The position numbers were made by a program, and so were the translations under genes. Below are positions 53,182 through 62,355 of a stretch of 64,000 nt of DNA, in pieces. Origin of the DNA: Leptotrichia sp. oral taxon 498. Its GTDB lineage: Bacteria; Fusobacteriota; Fusobacteriia; Fusobacteriales; Leptotrichiaceae. Location of the stretch: positions 1,860,001 through 1,924,000 of the forward strand of contig NZ_CP016753.1 of assembly GCF_002240055.1 (NCBI RefSeq). Reading direction: 5' to 3'. Each line of letters starts with the position of its first letter. The first letter of the stretch is position 1. Below the pieces are notes generated by a model that saw nothing but the letters and a program-made list of their open reading frames with translations, ran no database searches and was not told where the DNA came from.

Positions 53182-54606
53182 ATGAAAATTAAAATGACTA
53201 AAGTTGTTTGTACAATTGGACCAAAAACTGAAAGTGTAGAAATGCTTACAAAATTGGTAGAAAGCGGAATGAATGTAATGAGATTAAACTTCTCTCATGG
53301 TGATTTTGCTGAACACGGACAAAGAATCAAAAACATCAGAGAAGTTATGAAGAAAACTGGTAAAGAAATAGGGATTTTATTAGATACTAAAGGTCCTGAA
53401 ATCAGAACAGGAAAATTAGAAGGTGGGAAAGATGTATTACTAGAAACTGGTAAAAAAGTAATTATGACAACAGATTATGATTTTGTTGGAAATGCTAGTA
53501 AATTTTCAGTTTCATATCCTGGAATCATAGACGACTTAAAAATAGGAAGTACTGTTTTATTAGATGATGGTTTAGTTGGATTAAAAGTTGAAGCTATCAA
53601 CAAAGAAGCTGGAGAAGTTGAATGTGTTGTTACAAATACTGGAGAATTAGGAGAAACTAAAGGTGTAAACTTGCCAGATGTTTCAGTTGGTTTACCAGCA
53701 TTAGCTGAAAAAGACATTGCTGACTTGAAATTTGGTTGTGAACAAGGTGTAGACTTTGTAGCAGCTTCATTCATAAGAAAAGCATCTGACGTTGCCGAAG
53801 TAAGAAAAGTATTAGATGATAATGGCGGAAAAAATATTCAAATTATTCCTAAAATTGAAAGCCAAGAAGGTGTTGACAACTTCGATGAAATCTTGGAATT
53901 AAGTGATGGAATCATGGTAGCAAGAGGAGATTTAGGAGTAGAAGTTCCTGCTGAAGAAGTTCCTTTCATGCAAAAAATGATGATCAGAAAATGTAATAAA
54001 GCTGGAAAACCAGTTATTACAGCTACACAAATGCTAGATTCAATGATTAGAAACCCAAGACCTACAAGAGCAGAAGCAGGAGACGTTGCTAACGCTATCT
54101 TAGACGGTACTGATGCTGTTATGTTATCAGGAGAATCAGCAAAAGGTAAATATCCAGTAGAAGCTGTTAAAATGATGGCTACTATTTCAAAAAGAACAGA
54201 TGAGTTTAAAAAATTCAAACCAGTTGAAACTCCAGGAGCAGATATTTCTGTTACAGAAGCAATTTCAAGCGGTGCAGTAAGTACTACACAATCATTGGAT
54301 GCTAAATTAATCGTATGTTGGACAAAAACAGGAAGATCTCCTAAGATGATTAGAAAATATGGACCAACTGTACCTATAATCGCATTAACTGACAATGAAC
54401 AAACTGCTAGACAGTTGGCATTAGTAAGAGGAGTTAGAGCTTATGTAGAAAAAGGATTAGATAAAACTGATGACTTTTTTGCAAAAGCAAGAGAAATTGC
54501 AGCTAATCACGAAGAAGCTAAAAAAGGTGATTTAGTAGTATTAGTTACTGGAATTTCTAAAGAAGGAACAACTAATACATTAAGAGTAGAAAGAGTTGGA
54601 GAATAG
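53182..54606 (+). CDS. pyk: Pyruvate kinase
   Basis: This 474-residue enzyme converts phosphoenolpyruvate to pyruvate and makes ATP. MTKVVCTIGPKTES begins the protein, NFSHGDFAEHG near 40 is in the active site, and IIPKIESQEGVDNFDEIL near 217 holds the catalytic Lys. MVARGDLGVEVPAEEVP near 244 and TATQMLDSM near 280 are further family motifs. The optional C-terminal PEP-utiliser domain of some Firmicutes is absent. With pfkA it joins two controlled steps of glycolysis in one transcript. Confidence 0.96.
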   Translation: MKIKMTKVVCTIGPKTESVEMLTKLVESGMNVMRLNFSHGDFAEHGQRIKNIREVMKKTGKEIGILLDTKGPEIRTGKLEGGKDVLLETGKKVIMTTDYDFVGNASKFSVSYPGIIDDLKIGSTVLLDDGLVGLKVEAINKEAGEVECVVTNTGELGETKGVNLPDVSVGLPALAEKDIADLKFGCEQGVDFVAASFIRKASDVAEVRKVLDDNGGKNIQIIPKIESQEGVDNFDEILELSDGIMVARGDLGVEVPAEEVPFMQKMMIRKCNKAGKPVITATQMLDSMIRNPRPTRAEAGDVANAILDGTDAVMLSGESAKGKYPVEAVKMMATISKRTDEFKKFKPVETPGADISVTEAISSGAVSTTQSLDAKLIVCWTKTGRSPKMIRKYGPTVPIIALTDNEQTARQLALVRGVRAYVEKGLDKTDDFFAKAREIAANHEEAKKGDLVVLVTGISKEGTTNTLRVERVGE

Positions 54607-54655
54607 TTAATTTCTAATTTTAAAAAATTTAAAAATTAAAATAATAATTATTTTT

Positions 54656-54690
54656 GGGGAATAGTTTTATAACTTTTTCCCTTTTTATTT
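54656..54690 (+). terminator. Intrinsic terminator after pyk
   Basis: GGGAA plus AGTT pairs with AACT plus TTCCC, and a T-run follows. Confidence 0.75.
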
Positions 54691-54768
54691 TTTTATTTAC
54701 AACTGTTTAGTATTTCAAGAATTTTAATTTATTTTTATAAAAAAATTTTGAATTTAAAAAAAATAGGA

Positions 54769-54774
54769 TATAAT
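54769..54774 (+). promoter_or_regulatory. Probable -10 element for the secreted paralogue at 54813
   Basis: TATAAT stands 39 bases before the ATG. TTGAAT lies 15 bases upstream of it, a short spacing. Confidence 0.45.
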
Positions 54775-54812
54775 TATAGTGCAATACATAAAATTTCTGG
54801 GATGTGATAAAA

Positions 54813-55694
54813 ATGAAAAAATTCTTTCTAATATTAGCAGTTTTTTTAATGAATATAAAAATTTATGGATTTACACAAAAAGAAAAAATTCAAAGCACTT
54901 TGTCAAAAATAGGGATAAAACAAGAAATTATTGACGAAACAATAAAGCTTAACTATGAAATAAGGGATACACAATATTTTGAAGATGACGAAAAAATTAT
55001 TTCGCAAAGAATTGAAAAATTAAAAAAACTTTTTGGTAAAGATGAGAGAAATTATATAATCTCACAGGATTTAATTACGATTTTTGGAGAAAAATTGGGA
55101 GAAAACTATAAACATTATTTGAATTTATTTATAAAATATACACCATATGAATATGAAAAAATTTTTTCAAAAATGATCTATTCACTCGATAACGGTGAAG
55201 TTTCAAATTTCCAAAATTATATGAACCAAATTTCTAAAACTTACAAAAATACTCCTGTAATTATTGAATTAGCAAAACTTTTTACAATAAATAACTTTGA
55301 AGAAAAACAAATCCAAACTGAAAAAGTTCTAAATTTGCTGAAGGAAGAAAAAGATAGAGAAAAAATAGGAGTTTCAGATGAAGAATATCACTTTATGCGA
55401 CTTACATATTTTTTGAACAAAATTAGAAATTATTACGATAACGGTGAAATTGAAAAAGCTGTATCAGAATATTTGAAAAATGTGAATACTACAAAAGTCA
55501 GCGATGAAGTAAAAAATTATAATCTTCGTGCAGAAGTTATATTATATTTTAATGTTGTACTAATGAACGAGCAAATTTCAGATGAACTAAAAAAAGCAGT
55601 TAATATTTCTAGTTTGGAAGACACTTGGGTTGCGTCAAAAATTAAAGAAGAAACTGAAAAAGATAGCAAATTTTTGGATAAAATGTTACAATAA
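54813..55694 (+). CDS. Secreted helical-repeat protein, first of two tandem paralogues
   Basis: This 293-residue protein (from the chosen start) has a signal peptide (MKKFFLILAVFLMNIKIYGF) and an all-helical mature part that resembles TPR-like repeats but lacks a clear TPR consensus. The first mature module (LSKIGIKQEIIDETIKLNYE) is repeated closely in the next gene (LSKIGVNKTIIDKTIELDYE). Other shared stretches are TYKNTPVI against IYNGTPVM and the region before the C-terminus, so the two are full-length homologues from tandem duplication. Function is not recognised. GTG at 54804 extends the frame by three residues, but the ATG at 54813 gives the cleaner signal. Confidence 0.72.
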   Translation: MKKFFLILAVFLMNIKIYGFTQKEKIQSTLSKIGIKQEIIDETIKLNYEIRDTQYFEDDEKIISQRIEKLKKLFGKDERNYIISQDLITIFGEKLGENYKHYLNLFIKYTPYEYEKIFSKMIYSLDNGEVSNFQNYMNQISKTYKNTPVIIELAKLFTINNFEEKQIQTEKVLNLLKEEKDREKIGVSDEEYHFMRLTYFLNKIRNYYDNGEIEKAVSEYLKNVNTTKVSDEVKNYNLRAEVILYFNVVLMNEQISDELKKAVNISSLEDTWVASKIKEETEKDSKFLDKMLQ

Positions 55695-55771
55695 AAATAA
55701 AATAAAACAAAATAAAACAAAATAAATTTTATTTATTTATGAGATAATTAAAAAATAATATTAATAAATAA

Positions 55772-55787
55772 ATTTGAGTTTAAATAA
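55772..55787 (+). repeat. 16-base motif shared with 62309-62324
   Basis: ATTTGAGTTTAAATAA is identical at both sites, each 30-50 bases before the start of a secreted protein gene. It may be a promoter or regulatory element. Confidence 0.45.
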
Positions 55788-55820
55788 CTTTAATTAATTA
55801 ATTGATTAGATGGAGGGAAA

Positions 55821-56855
55821 ATGAAAAAAAATTTTTTACTTTTAATATTTTTTATAATTAGTTTAAACGCTTTGGCTTATACAAGAGCTGAAAATATTAA
55901 AGATAAACTTTCTAAAATTGGAGTTAATAAAACAATAATTGATAAAACTATCGAGTTAGATTATGAAATAAAAGATGATTTTTCTGAAGATTTTGATGAT
56001 AAAATGGAAAAATTGCAAAATCTTTACGCACAAGATAATAAAAATTTTTATGTTAGCGATTTAATTGCAAATGGGTACATGTTTTCTGATAAAAAAGACT
56101 TTAACAAGGCAAAAGAATACTTGGAAAAAGGTGAAAAATATAACGAAAAATTTGATAATTTGCTTAATAAAGTGAATTTGTATACCGTATTTAATAAAAA
56201 GAAAGATGAAAAAAGATACAAAGATGAACTAAAAAAAATTTATAATGGAACTCCTGTTATGGATTTACTGGACTTTGTCTATTCTGGAATTGAAAATTAC
56301 AGAGATGAGAAGTTACCAAACAGCTCTGATGATTTGCCATTTGGGTCTTTTTATGATGAAAATACGGGCGAAATTATAAATGGAATTGCTAACGATGACG
56401 ATGAAAATGACAATCAAAATATGAATTTCGAAGAAAGTCTGGATGAAATTAATAAAACAATTAGAAATTCTACAAAAGAAATTGATAAAAATGTGGAAAA
56501 ATTTAAAAGAATTTTAAAATATTTTTCAAATGAAAAAAATAAACAAAAATTTTCTTTGACAGACGATATTTACAGAAATTTAGAACTTCTTGTGGAAACT
56601 AACACCATCGAAAAAATTTCAGCAAATGATGGAATCTTAAAAGCGCTGGATTACTATATAAACAATGTTTCTAATAAAGCGAAAGATAAAGAATTTGAAT
56701 TTACAAAAGATGGGGAGATGACACTTTACGCACTGCTATACATAGGTTCTGCAACAATTAAAGATGAAAAAGTTTATGAAACTTACAGAAAAAAATTAAA
56801 AGATACAAAGGTTGCAAAACTTTTGAGAGATTCTGAAGCAAAAACAAACAAATAA
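55821..56855 (+). CDS. Secreted helical-repeat protein, second of two tandem paralogues
   Basis: This 344-residue protein has a signal peptide (MKKNFLLLIFFIISLNALA) and the same opening module as its upstream neighbour. One TPR-like pair is visible (ANGYMFSDKKDFNKAKEYLEKG near 83). A middle acidic, Asp/Asn-rich stretch (about 165-200) is an insertion relative to the first paralogue, and the C-terminal third is helical. A periplasmic or surface protein-binding role is inferred from the repeat type only. GGAGGG precedes the ATG. It is 126 bases after the first paralogue, which leaves room for a promoter of its own. Confidence 0.72.
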   Translation: MKKNFLLLIFFIISLNALAYTRAENIKDKLSKIGVNKTIIDKTIELDYEIKDDFSEDFDDKMEKLQNLYAQDNKNFYVSDLIANGYMFSDKKDFNKAKEYLEKGEKYNEKFDNLLNKVNLYTVFNKKKDEKRYKDELKKIYNGTPVMDLLDFVYSGIENYRDEKLPNSSDDLPFGSFYDENTGEIINGIANDDDENDNQNMNFEESLDEINKTIRNSTKEIDKNVEKFKRILKYFSNEKNKQKFSLTDDIYRNLELLVETNTIEKISANDGILKALDYYINNVSNKAKDKEFEFTKDGEMTLYALLYIGSATIKDEKVYETYRKKLKDTKVAKLLRDSEAKTNK

Positions 56856-56919
56856 ATAAATAATATCTTAAAAATTAATAATTATAATAATTAATTAATA
56901 ATTGGTTAAAGGAATTAAA

Positions 56920-57510
56920 ATGAAAACAGTAAAAAAAGAAACTATAATCGAATTTGAAGAAAAAAAATCTAAATTTATTGGTTATATTAAGCCTATTACT
57001 ACAGTTTTGGAAGGTGAAAATTTCATAGAAAAAATTAAAAAAATGCATCCAAACGCTACTCACAATGTTCCTTTGTACCGTGTCATTGAAAATGGACAGG
57101 AATATTTTAAATACAACGACGACGGAGAACCTTCAAATACTGCTGGAAAACCTATGGCTGAAATTTTAAATATTTTAGATGTCTACAATGTGGCAATTGT
57201 CGCAACGAGATATTTTGGCGGAATAAAATTGGGAGCTGGAGGACTTATCAGAAATTATGCCAAAACAGCTAAACTTGCTGTAAATGAAGCCGAAATTGTG
57301 GAATATATACAAAAATCAACATTTATAATAGACTATAAATATGAATATACTTCAGAGATAGAACTTTTTTTGAACAGCAAAAAAGATGAATATAAAATTG
57401 AAATATTGGAAAAAAACTACTCCGACAGAGTTACTATGAAAATATTAGCAACTTCTGAAATAGAAAATGAATTGAATAATTTTCAAAATATATTAGTGAT
57501 AAAATTATAA
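56920..57510 (+). CDS. yigZ: YigZ/IMPACT-family protein
   Basis: This 196-residue protein has the N-terminal UPF0029 domain shared with eukaryotic IMPACT (EFEEKKSKFIGYIKPITT), then YNDDGEPSNTAGKPMAEIL near 65 and VATRYFGGIKLGAGGLIRNY near 95, the family hallmark, and a C-terminal DUF1949 domain. The role in bacteria is not settled; binding of nucleic acid or ribosomes is suspected. An ATG at 56902 extends the frame, but AAAGGAATTAAA stands before 56920, which is chosen. It is followed by recR after 33 bases. Confidence 0.9.
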   Translation: MKTVKKETIIEFEEKKSKFIGYIKPITTVLEGENFIEKIKKMHPNATHNVPLYRVIENGQEYFKYNDDGEPSNTAGKPMAEILNILDVYNVAIVATRYFGGIKLGAGGLIRNYAKTAKLAVNEAEIVEYIQKSTFIIDYKYEYTSEIELFLNSKKDEYKIEILEKNYSDRVTMKILATSEIENELNNFQNILVIKL

Positions 57511-57543
57511 AAATTTTTAAAAATTAAGGAGAAAAGTAAAAAA

Positions 57544-58131
57544 ATGAAAAAATTAGATGATTTGATAGATGTCTTTGCGAAACTTCCTGGAATTGGAAGA
57601 AAAAGTGCACAAAGAATAGCTTTTGACATATTGGAAAAGAGTGAAAATGAAATTGATGAAATGCTAAATACAATTAAAACTTCACATTCTGGAATTAAGC
57701 ACTGCAAAATTTGCGGAAATCTGTCAGAAAACGACATCTGTGAAATTTGTTCAGACGATAAAAGGGATAAAAATGTTATCTGTGTCGTGGAAGGTGTAAG
57801 AGATGTGATTGCTTTTGAAAAGTCGGACACTTATTTTGGACTTTATCATGTTTTAGGTGGAAAAATTGACCCGCTAAATGGAATAACTATTGAAGATTTG
57901 AATTTAAAAAATTTAATTAATAGATTAGATGGTTCTGTCAAGGAAGTTATTTTAGCTCTAAATCCAGATTTGGAAGGAGAAACGACAAATTTATATTTGA
58001 CTAAAATTTTAAAAGGAAAAAATATAAAAGTTTCAAAAATTGCAAGTGGAATCCCAATTGGCGGAAATATTGAATATACCGATATTTTAACGCTTGGAAA
58101 ATCGCTGGAAGGTAGAATTGATATAGAATAA
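57544..58131 (+). CDS. recR: Recombination protein RecR
   Basis: This 195-residue protein works with RecF and RecO to load RecA at DNA gaps. A helix-hairpin-helix (FAKLPGIGRKSAQRIAFDIL) lies near 10-30, a C4 zinc finger (CKICGNLSENDICEIC) near 55-70 and a TOPRIM domain from about 78 (CVVEGVRDVIAFEK). Length is normal (about 198). It follows yigZ closely and ends in a two-way terminator. Confidence 0.96.
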   Translation: MKKLDDLIDVFAKLPGIGRKSAQRIAFDILEKSENEIDEMLNTIKTSHSGIKHCKICGNLSENDICEICSDDKRDKNVICVVEGVRDVIAFEKSDTYFGLYHVLGGKIDPLNGITIEDLNLKNLINRLDGSVKEVILALNPDLEGETTNLYLTKILKGKNIKVSKIASGIPIGGNIEYTDILTLGKSLEGRIDIE

Positions 58132-58149
58132 AATAAAAAAAATAAAAAA

Positions 58150-58200
58150 TAAAAACTGTAATTGAATTTATTTATTAATTATTCATATACAGTTTTTATT
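58150..58200. terminator. Bidirectional intrinsic terminator
   Basis: AAAAACTGTA (58151-58160) pairs with TACAGTTTTT (58188-58197) across a 27-base loop, between the convergent recR and thrC genes. Confidence 0.7.
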
Positions 58201-58227
58201 TTCAAATTATTTAATAAACTTATTTAA

Positions 58228-59730
58228 TTATTTCAAATTTTTTATATAATTTTTCACAAATTTCTGAATATCAGCCTTATCAATCACATCTGAAAATCTA
58301 ATCTCAGAATTTCTAACTTCAGTCAATTTTTCAGGAAATTTTACTCCAGTAATTTCTGAGACTTCATCCAAAATTGCATAAGGTTCTTTTGTATCATCAA
58401 TTCCCAACGCTTTTGCAATTGGAGCTGGGAACTTGAATGGATGAGCAGTTGACATTATTACAGTGTGAATGTCTTTGTCCAGATGTTTTTCATCCAGTTT
58501 TTCGTAAACTGAATAGGCAACGGCTGTGTGGGGATCCATTAAATAGTGGTAATTTTCATAAATTTTTTTAATCGCACTTACAGTTTCTTCATCATTTGCA
58601 AATTCTCCGTAAAATTCATTTTGAATATTTTCTAGTTCTTTGTCGCTTACTGACAATTTTCCGCCTGAAAGCAAGTTTTTAATTAACTCGCTTACTCTCT
58701 TGCTGTCTTCATTTAACGCATAATATAAATATCTTTCAAAGTTTGATGAAAGAAGAATGTCCATTGATGGTGAATTTGTTGCATAAAAGTCTCTGTTTTT
58801 ATTATATGTTCCAGTTTGGAAAAAGTCAGCTAAAACTTTGTTTTTGTTTGAAGCTGAAATAAATTTTTTGATTGGTACTCCAAGTTTTTTTGCAATAAAT
58901 CCTGCTAAGATATTTCCAAAATTTCCAGTTGGAACCACTACATTAAATTCTTCCTCAGCTTTAATTGTTCCAGCATTTACCAAATTTACATAAGTTGTCA
59001 CATAATATATAATTTGCGGGAATAATCTTCCGATGTTAATTGAATTTGCACTTGAAAACATAACATCGTGTTCATTTGCATATTTTTTAAATTCATCGCT
59101 TGAAAAAATCACTTTTATAGCGCTTTGAGCATCATCAAAATTTCCATTAATCGCAACGATTTCCACATTGTTTCCAAGCTGTTTTCTCATTTGTTCTTCC
59201 TGCATTGGACTAACTCCATTTTTTGGATAAAAAACGACAATGTTAATTCCATCAACATCCTTAAATCCTTCAAGTGCCGCTTTTCCAGTATCACCAGAAG
59301 TTGCCGCTAAAATTAAGATTTTTTTGTCTTCTTTTTGTTTTTCCTTACTCAAAAGAAGTAAATATGGGAAAAGTGACAAAGCTAAATCTTTAAACGCCAG
59401 TGTTCTTCCGTGAAATAATTCTCCAAAGCTCACTTTGTCATTTAATTTGTGAACTGGAACTATGTTTTTGTCGTTAAAAGTTGTGCTGTTGTAGGCATTA
59501 TTTATGGCAGTTTTTATTTCTTTTTCTGAAAATTCTGTAAAAAATAATTTTATAATTTTTTCTGAAATTTCTTGATAAGATAAGTCTTTTAATTCATCAT
59601 AAGTCAATTTTACATCTGGCAATTTTTCTGGAATATACAATCCTCCATCTTCACAAAGTCCATGAAGTGCCGCAAAAGTAGAACTTTTTACATTATTGGG
59701 ATTAATTTCTCTCGTACTTTTATAGTTCAT
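58228..59730 (-). CDS. thrC: Threonine synthase
   Basis: This 500-residue PLP enzyme converts O-phosphohomoserine to threonine. GRTLAFKDLALSLFPYLL near 109 holds the PLP lysine, LAATSGDTGKAALEGFKDVDG near 140 is the phosphate-binding region, and VPTGNFGNILAGFIAKKLG near 265 binds the cofactor ring. Length and the N-terminal YKSTREINP match the long (E. coli-like) ThrC group. It diverges from the lipoprotein gene at 59900 across about 170 bases. Confidence 0.94.
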   Translation of the reverse strand: MNYKSTREINPNNVKSSTFAALHGLCEDGGLYIPEKLPDVKLTYDELKDLSYQEISEKIIKLFFTEFSEKEIKTAINNAYNSTTFNDKNIVPVHKLNDKVSFGELFHGRTLAFKDLALSLFPYLLLLSKEKQKEDKKILILAATSGDTGKAALEGFKDVDGINIVVFYPKNGVSPMQEEQMRKQLGNNVEIVAINGNFDDAQSAIKVIFSSDEFKKYANEHDVMFSSANSINIGRLFPQIIYYVTTYVNLVNAGTIKAEEEFNVVVPTGNFGNILAGFIAKKLGVPIKKFISASNKNKVLADFFQTGTYNKNRDFYATNSPSMDILLSSNFERYLYYALNEDSKRVSELIKNLLSGGKLSVSDKELENIQNEFYGEFANDEETVSAIKKIYENYHYLMDPHTAVAYSVYEKLDEKHLDKDIHTVIMSTAHPFKFPAPIAKALGIDDTKEPYAILDEVSEITGVKFPEKLTEVRNSEIRFSDVIDKADIQKFVKNYIKNLK

Positions 59731-59847
59731 AACATACCTCTTTTCATTTTCATTTTTTTATATGGAATAATTATACTATTATTTTTTATAATATGCAAGA
59801 TGAGGGACAAAAAAAATAAAATTTTAGCTTTTATATAAACGAAAATA

Positions 59848-59856
59848 TGGTATAAT
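59848..59856 (+). promoter_or_regulatory. Extended -10 promoter of the lipoprotein/YwqK module
   Basis: TGGTATAAT stands about 44 bases before the TTG start of the first lipoprotein gene. Confidence 0.6.
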
Positions 59857-59899
59857 TTAAGTAAAAAAGAGAATATTTTATTGGAAGGATGTGTTTTGT

Positions 59900-61303
59900 T
59901 TGAAAAAAGTATTTTTAATTTTATTGCTGCTATTTACGATTGTGTCATGTGAATTAGAAGATGCCAGAGAAGCTTATAATAAAAAGGAATATTTAAAAAG
60001 TATAGAATTAGTTTTTAATTATTTTGAAACAAATCCAAAAAAAATTAATAAAATTAAGCCTGAAATAAAAAATGAAATTATGGAGAAATTTTTGAATATT
60101 ACAAATCATTATAAAGAGATGACAGGGAGCCGTGATTTGAGCGAAAGACAGAAAGGTTATGAAGAATTGGTTAAAATTTATGCATTATTTGACACTTATA
60201 AAAACTCTTCAACTTTTTCGGATTTTCAGCAAAAATACCCTTTGGATGAATCTTTGAATAATATTGAAAAAATAATTACGCAAAGATTAAAAAATAATAA
60301 TTATAATTATGAATATTATGGTTATGACCATTTTAAAGATGTGACGAATGATATAAATAATTACTATGAAGATATCTTAAAATTTATTGATTCTATGGAA
60401 AAAAATCCAAAAATATCCAATGAAATGGCTTTAAAATATAAAGAAATAAGTAAGCAGATAAATAAAAATAAAGCTAATAAATTTATCGAATTTGCTAATG
60501 CAAGTGAAAATAAAAAAAATTATAGAGAAGCACAGAGATTTTACGAAGAAGCTGATAAACTTTTTGTAATAACTCGCCAAGATGCAAAAAAAGTCTCAAT
60601 TAAAACAAAGGAATTAAAAGAAAAGGCTGATTTGCAAGCAGCACAAAACGCATATAGTATAGCTTTATCAAGCCTTAAAAATGCTAAAACTAGAAATGAC
60701 TATAGAAACGCAGTTTGGGATTTAGAAAGAGCAAATGAACTTGTTCCAAATTATAAAGATTCTGTAAGTTTGATTTCAAAATATAAAGATAAAATTTATG
60801 TAAAATACAATATTTTTGGGTGCAGCAATAGCTGGGTTGAAAAATATCTAGATAAAAAATTGGAAAATGTCATTGGTAAGAAAACTTCTGCAAATTCTGC
60901 TGAAGTTCAAATAAATTGCAGAGTTACTGATAACTATAATATCTCTACATTTCCTAGCAATATTGAGAATCTGAGAGAAATAAGAGAAATTGTAAATAAT
61001 GCTGGTGAAAAGGTTACAAAAGAGTTTATATTTCAAAAAATTAAAAGTCTAGCGATCGAAAAAATAACTTTTAACTATGAAATAGAAGTATCAGGTCTTG
61101 TAAAACAAAGATATTCAAATAATCTTTCAGAAAAAAATGAGGTGCATTCACTCCAATATATAGGAGATATTCCAAAAGAATATAAAGATAAGGATAAAAT
61201 AGAAAAACCTTTAGGTGAAACCAAAATGAGAAATAAAATTTTAGAAAAATCTAATTTAGAAAGAGAATTAAATCAAATAATTGATGCGATGGATAGGTTA
61301 TAG
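59900..61303 (+). CDS. Lipoprotein with helical repeats and a conserved C-terminal domain, copy 1 (TTG start)
   Basis: This 467-residue lipoprotein has a signal (KKVFLILLLLFTIVS then Cys17, a clear lipobox). A first helical part (18-130) includes a stretch ending GYEELVKIYALFDTY, and TPR-like helices rich in Ala, Glu and Lys run to about 290. The C-terminal domain of about 175 residues starts at VKYNIFGCSN, with a second Cys in AEVQINCRVTDNY. All three parts recur in the gene at 62356. Upstream GTG at 59891 touches the GGAAGG site; alignment with the ATG of the second copy supports TTG 59900. Function is not recognised. The YwqK-like gene follows after two bases. Confidence 0.78.
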   Translation: MKKVFLILLLLFTIVSCELEDAREAYNKKEYLKSIELVFNYFETNPKKINKIKPEIKNEIMEKFLNITNHYKEMTGSRDLSERQKGYEELVKIYALFDTYKNSSTFSDFQQKYPLDESLNNIEKIITQRLKNNNYNYEYYGYDHFKDVTNDINNYYEDILKFIDSMEKNPKISNEMALKYKEISKQINKNKANKFIEFANASENKKNYREAQRFYEEADKLFVITRQDAKKVSIKTKELKEKADLQAAQNAYSIALSSLKNAKTRNDYRNAVWDLERANELVPNYKDSVSLISKYKDKIYVKYNIFGCSNSWVEKYLDKKLENVIGKKTSANSAEVQINCRVTDNYNISTFPSNIENLREIREIVNNAGEKVTKEFIFQKIKSLAIEKITFNYEIEVSGLVKQRYSNNLSEKNEVHSLQYIGDIPKEYKDKDKIEKPLGETKMRNKILEKSNLERELNQIIDAMDRL

Positions 61304-61305
61304 TT

Positions 61306-62304
61306 ATGAAAAATAAAATAAAAAAAATAATTTTAGTTAGTACATTTTGCTTTTTACCAATTATAGCGAAATCCCAAAGTTTGGGAAATATTTCAGGTAT
61401 TTCAAAATTGGAAAATTTTTCAAAAATAAAAAATATTGAAGCAGAAAAAATATTGGATTATGATACACAAATTGTACTAAATAATAATCTAGCTTATGAA
61501 AAAGAAAATAATAAATTATTTACTGGAGTTGCAGTTCAAAAAATAAAAGATAACATCAAAAATATAAATTTTTATGAAAACGGAAACCTCATTTCTTATT
61601 ACAAATATTTTCTGGACGGAAATATTGAAGAGGCAAAGGAGATTGACAAAGAAAAGAATCAAGTAATTATCCAAAAATATGATAAAAATAAAAAAACTGC
61701 TTCACAAAAAATTTATGAAAATGGATTTTTAAAATCAGAAAATCAATATGTCAACGGAAATTTGACCGCAGAATATAAATCTAGTGGAAAAGAAAATGGG
61801 AAATTTATTTACTATAATGGCAACAAAAAAGTTTTATCAGAAATGGAAGTTTTGCAAGCTAATAAAAAAGGACAGAGTTATCAAATACCAAAGACTATAA
61901 AAATCTTTGGAAAAAACGGGAAAATTGAGAGGGAATACACTTTTGAAAATGGAACTCTTGAAAATCAAACACAAAAAGTTTATTATCCAAATGGAAATTT
62001 GAAATATACTGGAATTGCTAAAAATAACGATATGATAAATATGGAAATAAAAGATTTGTATGAAGAATATAATTCCAATGGAACAAAAAAAATGAGTTGT
62101 AAAGAAATCGAAACTGATAAATGGAGCTGCGAATACTATAAAAAAAATGGAGAACTAAAAATTAGAAAACAAATTAAAAAGGATTTTTCTAAAAATTTAG
62201 CTACTTCAAAGTATATCTATGATAATGAGCCTGGAATGAATTTTTTAAAATCTGTGGGAGAAGGAATAGGAAATATATTTTTGATGATTTTAGAAGGAAT
62301 ATAG
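61306..62304 (+). CDS. Secreted YwqK/MORN-like repeat protein in the duplicated module
   Basis: This 332-residue protein has a signal peptide (MKNKIKKIILVSTFCFLPIIA, cleavage after AKS), a linker, then MORN/YwqK-type repeats from about 85: FYENGNLISYYKYFLDG, IYENGFLKSENQYVNG, YYPNGNLKYTGIA and YYKKNGELKIRKQI. The C-terminus ends in a short hydrophobic helix (about 318-332). It lies two bases after the lipoprotein gene, so it is translationally coupled with it, and the two products probably act together in the envelope. It is a distant relative of the protein at 2883. Confidence 0.77.
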   Translation: MKNKIKKIILVSTFCFLPIIAKSQSLGNISGISKLENFSKIKNIEAEKILDYDTQIVLNNNLAYEKENNKLFTGVAVQKIKDNIKNINFYENGNLISYYKYFLDGNIEEAKEIDKEKNQVIIQKYDKNKKTASQKIYENGFLKSENQYVNGNLTAEYKSSGKENGKFIYYNGNKKVLSEMEVLQANKKGQSYQIPKTIKIFGKNGKIEREYTFENGTLENQTQKVYYPNGNLKYTGIAKNNDMINMEIKDLYEEYNSNGTKKMSCKEIETDKWSCEYYKKNGELKIRKQIKKDFSKNLATSKYIYDNEPGMNFLKSVGEGIGNIFLMILEGI

Positions 62305-62308
62305 ATGT

Positions 62309-62324
62309 ATTTGAGTTTAAATAA
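62309..62324 (+). repeat. 16-base motif shared with 55772-55787
   Basis: ATTTGAGTTTAAATAA is identical to the copy before the gene at 55821. Here it lies about 31 bases before the second lipoprotein gene. Confidence 0.45.
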
Positions 62325-62355
62325 TAAAAAATTTTAATCGAAAGGATCTGTTCTT

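Noticed and set aside
53838-54395. 185-codon open frame on the minus strand inside pyk
   Set aside because: It lies fully antisense to a certain pyruvate kinase and has no ribosome site; it results from the codon bias of pyk.
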